This document shows positions 55,106-64,000 of a stretch of 64,000 bases of DNA, piece by piece. A program made the position numbers and the translations under genes. The stretch comes from Liquidambar formosana (taxonomy: Eukaryota > Streptophyta > Magnoliopsida > Saxifragales > Altingiaceae). The stretch is taken from contig CM077832.1 of assembly GCA_039720395.1 (NCBI GenBank), positions 23,709,607 to 23,773,606 on the forward strand, read 5' to 3'. Each line of letters opens with the position of its first letter. Within the stretch, counting starts at the first letter, position 1. The notes under the pieces were generated by a model. That model was not told the DNA's origin, did no database searches, and saw nothing but the letters and a program-made list of their open reading frames with translations.

Positions 55106-57850
55106 ATGGATTCCAATGAAGCTCCCACTTCAGAGTATCCATTCCTTGATTCAAAGAGTAGATAAAAAGCTCCAAAATATGATGTTCCTCAAGGGAAATT
55201 GCTCCTAGAACCAAAGAATCATCTCTCATTTCTCCATTCCAAGCAAGAGGTAAGCTTACCCATTTTAAACTTTTCTTTGAAATTTTCATTTTTGTTAGTT
55301 GAAATGTATTCCCATGAACTTTCTATGAGTATTTCTAGCAATGTTTGCAATGCCCATTGATTTTGGCAAGGATTGGATGTGAAAAGAATTCAATTTCAAA
55401 GCTTGGTGAATAGTGCCCACCAAGTGTTTGATAAAATGCCCAAGTGATGAAAGTTCAATCCAATCTTTGTAAAATTGGTGTGTATTGCAAGACAAAATCA
55501 TAGGCATTCATTTCTAATTGATTTTAGAAACAAAATCAAATATTTTCATGAACTTTGAAAAACAAAGTTTGCTATATTTTTGAAAAACCAATGTTTTCAT
55601 GAACAAGGTTTGCTTATTTTTTCCTTAAAAAACCGCTTTGGAAAACAAAGTTTACTTATTATTTCCTTTGAAAAATCCATGTTTCCATGGTCTTGGAATG
55701 CATGGTTTACCAATGATCATGAGTTTGAAGAACAAAGCCAATGTTTTCATAAACTTTCAAAGTAAAGTTTACTTGTTCATGAACTAAAAACTTAGCTTTT
55801 GAAAAGCCAATTATCAATGTTTGCCCATAATTTTTACACTAACTAGATGAATAATTCTCTTGATTAGCCCAACTTCCAAGACCTACGCACAAGGTCTTCC
55901 ATAAAGAACCTCATTAGGTGGTGGAAACACATGGAGTACACCCAACCTACTACAAGAGACATCATTAAAAGGCAGGTTTTAGTTGGTTCCTTGACTCTTT
56001 ATGGAATGAACAATGGGACAGGCAAGCCCTGTTTACTTTAGCTGAGTTATGGTGGGATACCACCAACACCTTTTACTTTAGTTTTGGGGAGATGACCATG
56101 ACTCCTAAAGATTTCTCAATCATCACCGGCTTAAGCCTCAAGGGAAAGAGGTTAGAATATTACGGGGATGCTAACACGGATGGTGACTATCTCCTGTCTA
56201 TGTTGGGGATGGACATTAAGGCTAGCTCACGCGGTGTTAGGCGAACATGGCTATTTGAAAACTTTTCCAACTAAGAAGAAGGTACGGGAGTGAATCCTGA
56301 GTGCATGGCTAGGGCATTCCTGATTTACATGCTCTCTTGCATTCTCTTTGTTGGTGCCAATAACATGGCACAACTGGGCTATCTCGCTTGCATGGTGGAT
56401 GTCCACAAGATTGGGAGGTACAACTGGGGAGGGGCAACATTAGCCACTATGTATAGATCTATTTTTGATACGTCCCAAGGGGTTTCCAAGAACTTTGGTG
56501 GGCTTCCATTTGTCTGGGAGGTAAATAAAAATGTTTAATTTTTAAGTTCCTCTCAAACTTGATTTGATTTTAATTGCTTTTCTTGAATTTTGATAGATAT
56601 GGTACTATGAATATTTGGGACTATGCTGCCCCACACTAGATAATGAGATATAGGAGTGGCCTATACTCGGGAATTATGCTCCTAGCAAGATAGCTGTGCA
56701 TGCCCCCAACAGGCATGACTATGCCCATGCAAGGGCATACTTGGCGAGTCTGAATGCCGACATGGTAATCCACCTTCCTCATTCTTTTCTTTCTTTCATT
56801 TTTATCTTGCCATTTTTATTATCTTGCTCATCATCTTTTTTTCAACTTCAACAGATAGAATAGAACCCATGGGGACTATGGGAAGCTAGGCTACCCAGGA
56901 GGTGTGTGTCCTACTTGGAACTGATTGGGAAGAGGGTACTCTTTGAGGGTCCCTCAGGGCAGTATTGGTACTTGGGAGAGCGTGTCCTTAGGCAAGTGAA
57001 AGGACATGTGGATGCCGCTCCTACCCCTGTCTTGCCTCCGATGAACATGAGGCACATAGACTCCTTGGATGGGGATGAGTTGATGGAGGCTCTAATTGGG
57101 TGGGATGCTGAGGAGTTCACCTCGCCTAATACTGACTATATGACCTTCTGCAATCAATTCTTGATGCGTCCTAGGGTCGTTGGCTTCCCACCTCAAGGGG
57201 TGAGTCTCTATCCCATTCTTTTTATTATTAATTTCTGCAAGCACTCCTCTTAGACAAATTATTTATTGCAGGGCCGATGAGCTTGTGGACATAGTTCCAC
57301 AGTAGGGTCATCCACGGGCATAACTCATGGAGCTGATGATTGTGAGATGGAAGGAATTGCACAACCACCTCTCCCAGTTCTTGATTGGCAAGTGAACCTG
57401 TGCAATGGGTTGGAATTTATGAGGGCTGATATTACTTGCCCTGCTTTCAATGAAGTCCCCAAGATTGACTCGAGCTACGAGAATGTAAGCTCTAAGCCTT
57501 TGCCTTCCTTGAAACCTTTCTCATTATTTATTAACCATGTTCATTTTTTCAGGTTCCTCAAGAGTATGCACAAGAGTGCCTTGAACTTTGTGAAGGATTA
57601 AGGCGGGACCTTATCAGGATGAGTTTGGCAAACTCTGTGCTAGAAGGGCGGTTAAATCCCACTATAAGACATTCCCTTATTCATTCCAATCATAGGAATT
57701 AAAGACATAACCCTTTCTATTAATTGATTTTCTTTGCAACAGGTCTCCACACTTCGTCCACCACAACCAATGCCACCCTAAAGGATTCCTTATGCTGGTC
57801 GTGGTAGAGGCGAAGCAAGAAGGAAGAGAAGAACGACGAGAGATCATTAG
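55106..57850 (+). pseudogene. Antisense gene 2 of element B: intron-containing PMD-like protein
   Basis: Homologue of 43519-37832, opposite to B's pol. Exons: 55106-55249, 55868-56520, 56597-56764, 56855-57199, 57272-57484, 57553-57663 and 57743-57850. Exon 2 has FYFSFGEMTMTPKDFSIITG, RRTWLFENFSN, YNWGGATLATMYRSIF and NFGGLPFVWE. Exon 4 has GQYWYLGERVLRQVKGH and LIGWDAEEFTSP. The basic tail AGRGRGEARRKRRTTRDH lies after a stop. Intron positions match A throughout. Stops occur in exons 1, 3, 4 and 7, a frame change precedes FLDSLW, and the last donor is AT instead of GT. Nuclear localisation is suggested only by the tail. Confidence 0.82.
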
Positions 57851-58072
57851 CTTAGCTTAACTTCTTGCTTTGTAAACGAATGAAACATCTTTCTTTATGC
57901 TTTGTAACCTCTCTTTGAACATTTGCTTTGGTACTTTTATAAGACTTTTGAAATTCCATTGGGATGATTTACTCATATTTTTGTGCAAAAATAAGCTCAA
58001 AATAAGCTTCCTAAGGTCATACAACCATATAGGGTCAAAAACAAGCAAAACTGGGCAACATAGGAAAACGGC

Positions 58073-58152
58073 CTCGGGTGACCACCCAGGGTTGGGCGGC
58101 TAGCCGCCCTAGCCCAGGTGGCTAGCCGCCCAGGCCTAGGTGGTCACCCGAG
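58073..58152. promoter_or_regulatory. Dyad block upstream of antisense gene 1, element B
   Basis: 80 bp framed by CTCGGGTGACC and GGTCACCCGAG. Three dyads with 6-nt loops: ACCACCC/GGGCGGC, AGCCGCCC/AGGTGGCT and AGCCGCCC/AGGTGGT. B-type stems, about 86 bp upstream of the TATA box. Confidence 0.92.
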
Positions 58153-58238
58153 CTCGAAGCGGAAATCCCACTTCAAATAGGAAACTCCCTATTTTGACGG
58201 GTTTTCTCCTTCTAGAACTCGGATTTGTGACCTTTTCC

Positions 58239-58245
58239 TATAAAA
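58239..58245 (+). promoter_or_regulatory. TATA box of antisense gene 1, element B
   Basis: TATAAAA in CCTATAAAAACACATC, 49 bp upstream of the ATG at 58295, matching element A in sequence and distance. Confidence 0.78.
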
Positions 58246-58294
58246 ACACATCAAAGGGGTTCCTAAACCTACTTGTATTCTTTCATTAGAAATT

Positions 58295-59580
58295 ATGGAG
58301 GCTCTAGAAAAATTTTTAGGAGGGTTTTTGAGAGTCATGAGTGCTAAAGCAAAATCTGAGTTTAAGTGCTTTGGCTTGGATCCATTGCTTTCCTTGAGGC
58401 ATGTGAAGCCTGAAATGAACCTCCTAACTGTTGCTACATATTTTTGGGACCCCCAAATTCATGTGTTTCACTTCAACTATGAAGAACTGTGCCCAAACAT
58501 GGAGGAATTCTACGCGTTGTATGGAGTTTCACTGGTAGGTCCTTTCATTCTCCCTATTCCTCGCCCAAACTTTCTTACTTCTTTCTCCAATTTTCTTGGG
58601 ATTCACCAACAATATGTCTCTATATTTGTAAAGGACCACATGCTAGATTTGATGAAATTGGCAACCTCTTTTTTGGCCTATGATAGCAAAGGTATTCTGA
58701 AATTTACCTTTCCTATTAAGCACGTATTTGCCTTTTGCCTTATTGGTCGTTTCCTTATTTCAACTGGTACTCCATATGTTCCCATACAAATTGTGAGTTG
58801 ATTCCTTTCCTTGCCAAGGGCCATAACTTGATTCCCATGATACTAGCTGAAACCCTGAACAGCTTGGATAAAACTCATGAGGACCCAAAAGTTCCTTTAG
58901 GAGGTAGCCCCATTCTGTTGCAGATGTGGTTGCTTGAAAGACTTAAATTCTTGTCACCCACTGTCATTACACCGTACAAGCCCCAGCATTATGGTCTTCA
59001 CCGCATTGAACTGCCTGGGAGATTTTCATTGGGGGATTGGCTAGGTTACTTCCAAACCCTTTCATAGAGGAATATCAAGTGGTTTATTTTTATATGGGGC
59101 TGCAGTGAACAGGTGCTTCTGCGTACTTCTGGATGTGCCATGGTGAGACTTATAGGACTAAGGTCTACTTCCTTTTATTGGCCTTCAAGGGTTCTTCGTC
59201 AAATGGGTGCCATGCAAACCATACCCACTTCCTTGAAAGGTGACTATCCTGTAGTGCCTGCGGGTCTTTCTGTAGTGACTTGGGCGAAGGATCGATGGCC
59301 TAGCAAGCTGACACTAACCCAAGGTACGAATACTGATGGTCCATATATGATGAGCCCCGAGTACAAGGAATGGTTGAAGAATAATTTGGGCAAGAGAGAG
59401 GCTATCCGTAGAAAACGGATTTTTGGACTTATCATTAATAACGAACTTGGACCTTGCAGAGAAGATATTATGGAAGCAGTGATTGCAGCTTATGAACATG
59501 ACTTAAGGAAGAAAAGAAGACTCGAAAGAGAAAAGAAGAAAGCTGAGGAACAGGCTGCAAAGAAACCCAAGAAGAATTGA
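58295..59580 (+). pseudogene. Antisense gene 1 of element B: DUF7745/mobile-domain-like protein
   Basis: Homologue of 37328-36042 (A), better preserved. MEALEKFLGGFLRVM at the start; YFWDPQIHVFHFNYEELCPN; YGVSLVGPFILPIPR; FVKDHMLDLMKLATSFLAYD; later LLERLKFLSPTVITPYKPQH, GLRSTSFYWPSRVLRQMGAM and EYKEWLKNNLGKREAIRRKR. The C-terminus is a lysine/arginine-rich helix (LRKKRRLEREKKKAEEQ), like a nuclear signal or coiled coil. There are only two visible lesions: a one-base loss near 58790 and TAG at 59065-59067 where A has Trp (LSWRNIK). The full length would be about 428 residues. Function unknown; the family link is from memory. Confidence 0.78.
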
Positions 59581-59717
59581 AGACTCAATAGAATAGGATA
59601 TTTATGGCATATTTATAGTTCTTTTACTTAATATCAATAAATTGTTATGTCAATTAATTTTAGTTTTGAATAAATTGCCAATAATAAATCAAATTTGGGA
59701 TTTTGTTGTCTGATTTA

Positions 59718-59759
59718 GACCGCACCCAAGGTAACTTTATGGGTTGCCTACGTATCTCC
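59718..59759. other. Conserved block between convergent genes, element B
   Basis: The reverse complement reads GGAGATACGTAGGCAACCC, then AAAGTTAC and GGGTGCGGTC, matching 35861-35901 in A. The surrounding spacer (59581-59891) is not otherwise conserved and has a T-tract at 59768-59810. Confidence 0.7.
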
Positions 59760-59891
59760 ATGATTTTTCATTTTTTTTTGGTTTTTTTTCTCTTTTTTTT
59801 TTTTTTTTTGAATGGAGAATCAGGTCTTACGTAGTTCTTATGCCTTAACTTTTGCCTAGGCCACCCTTACGGGTTTTCAACCTAGCAAGCC

Positions 59892-61112
59892 TCAAACATG
59901 ATATTTCTTTAATTGATCTAAATTAGTTGGACGAGCGCACTCAATTCCATTTAAATCCATGAGGCGAACAGCCCCTGCTGGCAATATCTCTTTGATAATG
60001 TATGGTCCACCCCAACTTGGCTTGAATTTCCCTCGTGGATCGAATATTGGAGCTCTGATTTCTTTCAGCACTACATCCCCTTTCTTTAGACCCCGATCTT
60101 TGACATGCTTGTTGAATGCTTTGGTAACTCTCCGCTGATACCCCTGCACATGATACAGCGCCCTTAACCGCCTTTCGTCTAGTAAAGCTAACTCGTCATA
60201 ACGGCTCTTAACCCAGTCCACCTTTGTTATCTGGCTCTCCACGGCAACCTTTAGAAAAGGAACTTCTAGTTCAACTGGCACCACGGCCTCTATTCCATAG
60301 ACTAGAGAGTAAGGGGTAGCCTCTGTTAATGACCTTACTGACGTTTTGTAACCCCATAGAGCCAACGGTAACTTCTCATGCCAGTCTGTGTGCGTATCTG
60401 CAGTCTTCTGTAGTATCTTCTTGATATTCTTGTTAGCTGCTTCCACTGCTCCATTAGTTTGAGGACGGTATGGTGATGACAGATGGTGAACTATGCTATA
60501 TCTCTGTAAGAGCTCATGGGTTTCTTTCTGAAAGTGCTGGCCATTGTCTAAGATAACTTCATGCGGTACCCAATATCGATAGATAATGCTGTGTTGTATG
60601 AACTGTGCTACCTTCTTGGAATTCAACGTCTTGAAGGATGCTGCCTCCACCCATTTAGTGAAATAATCAATGGCAACCAGGATGTATTCATACCCATTTA
60701 ATGCCTTTGGCTTGATTTGTCAGATGATATCTATCCCCTATATTGCGAACGGCCAAAGTGATGACATACTTGTTAAAGGCATAGAAGGCAGATGCTGTCC
60801 ACTAGCGAACAGTTGGCACTTATGGCACTTCTTAATATGCGCGTAGCAATCTCTTTCCATGGTAGACCAATAATAGCCTAGGCTTATGATTTTCTTAGCC
60901 AACATATAACCATTCATGTGCGGAGCTCCTATTCTTTCATGGATTTCTTTAATCAGATGTTCGGCTTCCTCCTCGGTGACACACAGCAGGTAGATCCCAT
61001 CGTATGATCTTCGATATAGCTTTCCTCCACAAAGTATATAGTGACTTGCTAGCCATCTTAAGGTTTTTCTATCCGATACGAGATGCTCCTTCTGGGTATT
61101 CTCTCTCTTCAA
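59892..61112 (-). pseudogene. int: Integrase of element B, broken
   Basis: The HHCC zinc domain (GAPHMNGYMLAKK...CHKCQLF) and the core with VAIDYFTKW, VILDNGQHF and TNGAVEAANKN give the D, D, E residues. The C-terminal part is complete here (FKPSWGGPYIIKEILPAG to LDQLKKYHV). Stops replace two codons around 60735 and 60720, between the zinc domain and core. Confidence 0.88.
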
Positions 61113-62069
61113 TGAACTTCTTTATGTCATGGAACCACGGATGGCCATCATTCAATTCCCTTTCTCGGATTGCACAATAATACACGAGTTTATCACGGCA
61201 TTCTATCACCAATGGCTTCACGTTCCCTCCTTCAGGTATCTCCACCATGGATGCTAGGGTTGCCAAGGCATCGGTGAATTGGTTCTTATTCCTTGACAGG
61301 TAATTGAACTCTATCTCCGAGAACTCCTTGGTTAGAGCTTCCAGATAGGCATGGTATGGCAACAGCTTCTCATCTCGAGTTTTCCATTCCCCTTTTATCT
61401 GACAAATGATTAACGCCGAATCCCCGAACACTTCCAATTCTTTGATCCCCAACTCAAGCGCAGCTTCCAATGCCAGGATACAAGCTTCAGTAATGTTGTT
61501 GGTAGCTTCAAACCCTAACTTGACCGCTAACGGTGTAAATACCTCTTCAGGTGAAACCAACAGGACTCCTATCCCATAACCCTTCTTATTGGCTACCCCA
61601 TCGAAGTATACTTTCCAAGTCTTCTTCCCGATTTCTAGCACATCCTCATCTGGAAACTGGTCATTAAATGGAGTGGATGATGACACAGGACAGTTGGCTA
61701 GGTAATCTGTGATGATGTTCCCTTGATAGACTTTTGATTTACATACTTAATGTAGAATTCGTTGAGGAGAATTGACCATCGAGCAGTTCTGTATGACAAT
61801 ACTGGCCCCTCTATCAAGTATTTCAATGGATCCATGCGACTTATCAAGAACACTTCGAAGGACATCATGTAGTGTCGGAGTTTTTGCATCACCCATACTA
61901 GTGCCACACAAGCCTTTTCAATTGCATTGTACTTCACTTCATAGTCTGTCATTTTCTTGCTTAGGTAGTAAATGGCATTCTCCTTTGTAGACCCTTCGAG
62001 ATATTGGGCTAGCATAGCTCCCATCGCGGTTTGACCGTTAAGTATAACACAAGCGGTGCACCTTGCCAT
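61113..62069 (-). pseudogene. RNase H and archaeal-type RNase H of element B
   Basis: The ordinary RNase H region has YLSKKMTDYEVKYNAIEK and DPLKYLIEGPVLSYRTARW. The second RNase H has YFDGVA, FGDSALIICQ and FTDALATLAS. The catalytic Glu word IAEYEV of A is reduced to ITEA here by a small deletion. The frame breaks near 61700 between the two domains. It continues into the integrase side with an intact NVKPLVIECRD junction, which in A is frameshifted. Confidence 0.85.
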
Positions 62070-63229
62070 GGGGGAACTAAGATTGGAGGATTGCTCAAGT
62101 ATCCCTTAATGGTCTCAAAGGCCTCTTGGCATTCTACTTTTGGTATACTTTTCTTAAGCAATTTGAAGATTGGTTCGCAAACCATGGTTAAGTTGGCAAT
62201 GAATTGACTTATGTATTGAACTCTTCCCAGAAAACCCCGGATTTGCTTCTCAGTGCTAGGCGGCTCCATCTCCACAATGGCTTTTATCTTCCCTGGGTCC
62301 ACTTCGATGCCTCTCTGAGTGATCATGAACCCTAACGACTTACCTGCGGTGACACCAAAAGCGCACTTTTATGGGTTTAGACGAAGATTGTACTTCTTTG
62401 CGCTCTAGGAATTTCTCTAGCGCCTTGAAATGCCTTTCCCTATCCACGGACTTCACGATCATATCATTGACATAAACCTCAACTTCTTTATATATCATAT
62501 CATGCAATAAGGTCGTAGCTGCTCTTTGGTAAGTAGCCCCAGCATTTCTTAAGCCAAAAAGCATTACCTTGTAACAGTACGTCCCCCATTGCATGATAAA
62601 AGCTGTTTTCTCCATGTCTTGAGGCGCTATCTTTATTTATTATACTCGGAGAATCTGTCCATGAAGGAGAGGAGTGCATGTCCCACTGTACTGTCCACCA
62701 ACACGTCGATATGGGGTAAAGGAAAGTCATCCTTAGGGCTCGTAGCATTGAGATCTCAAAAATCGACACACATCCTCACTTTCCCATCTTTTTTAGGCAC
62801 AGGCACTATGTTCGACAACCATTCGGGATACTCCACAACTTGGAGGAAACTCGCGTCTAGTTGTTTAGTTATTTCTTCTTTTACTTTTAGAGCCCATTCA
62901 GGTTTTAATCGTTTGAGTTTATGCTTTACTAGCTTCTTTAGGGAATTGGTGGGGATATAGTGTTGCACGATATCGGGGTCAATGCCAGGCATGTCTTCAT
63001 AAGACCATGCAAAATCCATAATGTTGGCTTTTAAGAGGGAGATCATTCTTTCTTTTTCAACGGGGGAGAGGGTTTTCCCAATTTTAACTATTCCTGTCAA
63101 TCCATTCGTCCCTAAGTTGATTGATTCCAATTCATCTATATTAGGTTCGGTGATGCCCCTTTTCCTTTGCTTAACGAGCTTCGGGGGGACATCGTTCCTA
63201 GGATCTATATCCATGCCATAAATATCCAT
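62070..63229 (-). pseudogene. RT: Reverse transcriptase of element B, broken
   Basis: It starts MDIYGMDIDPRNDVPPKLVK (63229). Conserved words are EYPEWLSNIVPVPKKDGKVR, MLFGLRNAGATYQRAATT and GFLGRVQYISQFIANLTMV. The catalytic motif is VYVNDMIVKS, with Asp changed to Asn at the first of the two aspartates. Several frameshifts occur (about 62755, 62600, 62340). Confidence 0.88.
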
Positions 63230-63413
63230 AGAAGAGAGAAAAGAGACACTACATATATAAAGAAAGAAAGCACACTTTACTGACTAGGAATAGTAGGAAT
63301 GACACACAAAAGAAGAAAGAAAACAAACAATCTGTATCACTACTATGACTCCACAAAGAGAGTTAAGCAGATACATCTTATTGAATTGGGGAAATATTAC
63401 TAAACTAAGACAC

Positions 63414-64000
63414 CTACAAGCTGCTATCAGGTAGGCCAAGGTCTTCTTCTTCATGGATTTCCGCAATGACACCACTTTCAAGGTACCAATTAAGGAGTGG
63501 TATGGTAGCATGGCTAATGGGTGAACCCTTGAGTTCTTTAATGGTCAAGTCTTCCAAGGTGAGGATCATATCTTGGAACATTTCAGTCATAGCCCCTGCA
63601 TCAAGGTTCTCGACCCAGTCTTCTCTTTTCAAGCTTCTGTCTGGATCTTGAGTTACTTTGTTGCTCATAGAGTTGTACTAGCTTGTCAAGCTTTGAGGAT
63701 TCGGCTCTTCTGTGAAGTATCTGTCACCAAAACTCTTGTCTGCCAAGGTTGGGTCAGAACTTGGGTAAAAGGTATATGGGATGTATTGCCTTATAAGAGG
63801 GCAATGGTGTGGTATTTCATCCTTTTCCAACCCCTTCTCAATGCATTGGACATAGTTAAACCTGGATAATGGCACCGTCGCTGATTCTAGTCGTATCCCA
63901 CATATAGGCACCCCTGCGAGTTTCAACTCATAGTCCCCTTGAAGTGTTACTATGGCTCCTTCATGAGGAAACTTCACCTTTTGATTGAGCGAAGACAGCA
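63414..64000 (-). pseudogene. pro: C-terminal part of the protease region, element B (cut by window edge)
   Basis: From the edge: MKFPHEGAIVTLQGDYELKL, corresponding to KFPYEGAIVTLQGDYDLKL in A, downstream of the active site. The G-patch-like motif of A is not recognisable. A second segment (63668-63414) aligns with A's last protease segment and ends LNWYLESGVIAEIHEEEDLG...DSSL. A 184-bp gap to RT follows, as in A. Confidence 0.75.

Larger units (their letters stand above)
25109..64000 (-). mobile_element. Element B: Tat/Ogre-lineage gypsy retrotransposon, 3' part, with nested insertions
   Basis: B reads on the minus strand and leaves the window at the right edge, so its gag and 5' LTR are not seen. 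From right to left it has protease, RT, RNase H, second RNase H and integrase (64000-59892), then two genes on the opposite strand (59580-58295 and 57850-55106), a tandem-repeat zone (54480-53752) and the 3' LTR (53748-25109). The LTR is interrupted by a solo LTR (49101-51890) and by the whole of element A (25121-48613). All genes carry stops or frameshifts, more than in A, so B is older. Confidence 0.88.

Overview
The window is nuclear DNA of a flowering plant, most likely a woody eudicot. It holds one host gene and is otherwise retrotransposons nested in one another. The plant signs are a chloroplast maltose exporter gene with GT-AG introns, Tat/Ogre-type Ty3/gypsy elements with two RNase H domains, Angela-like copia LTRs, a plant L1-type LINE and several MITEs and SINEs. 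I cannot name the species.

Left part (1-13.9 kb): a decayed LINE (about 1.9-8.06 kb, + strand) carries two MITEs and a solo copia LTR with target duplication GGACC. A SINE and a 313-bp MITE follow. Then comes MEX1 on the minus strand (10221-12764, six exons). The exons for about its last 80 residues are not found in the window.

Middle-left (13.9-25.1 kb): two solo-LTR-like gypsy units, a second copy of the copia LTR, a SINE and a mosaic of long Tat-like LTR sequence with 43-bp and 74-bp tandem repeats, ending in a (TA)17 tract.

Right part (25.1-64 kb): a nested stack. Element B (minus strand, running off the right edge) has its 3' LTR end at 25109. Element A (plus strand, 25121-48613, both LTRs present) sits inside that LTR. 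A solo LTR (39614-42626, TSD CCCAC) sits inside A, and another (49101-51890, TSD CAATG) sits in the rest of B's LTR. Both elements encode gag-protease-RT-RNase H-second RNase H-integrase.

Between pol and the 3' LTR, both elements carry two genes on the opposite strand. One has a single exon and is DUF7745/mobile-domain-like. The other is a plant mobile domain (PMD)-like gene with seven exons at matching positions in both copies. An approximately 80-bp block of three consecutive dyads lies upstream of the TATA box of each antisense gene and also in the U3 of the LTR. Its stem sequence is of one kind at all A loci and another kind at all B loci. Next to the 3' LTR lie hypervariable arrays of small hairpins: GNA-triloop hairpins in A and a 91-bp tandem repeat with compensated stems in B. 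These features together are the part of the window most likely to be an undescribed system. Every retrotransposon gene here is broken by frameshifts or stops. All homology calls are from memory of protein families; no search was run.
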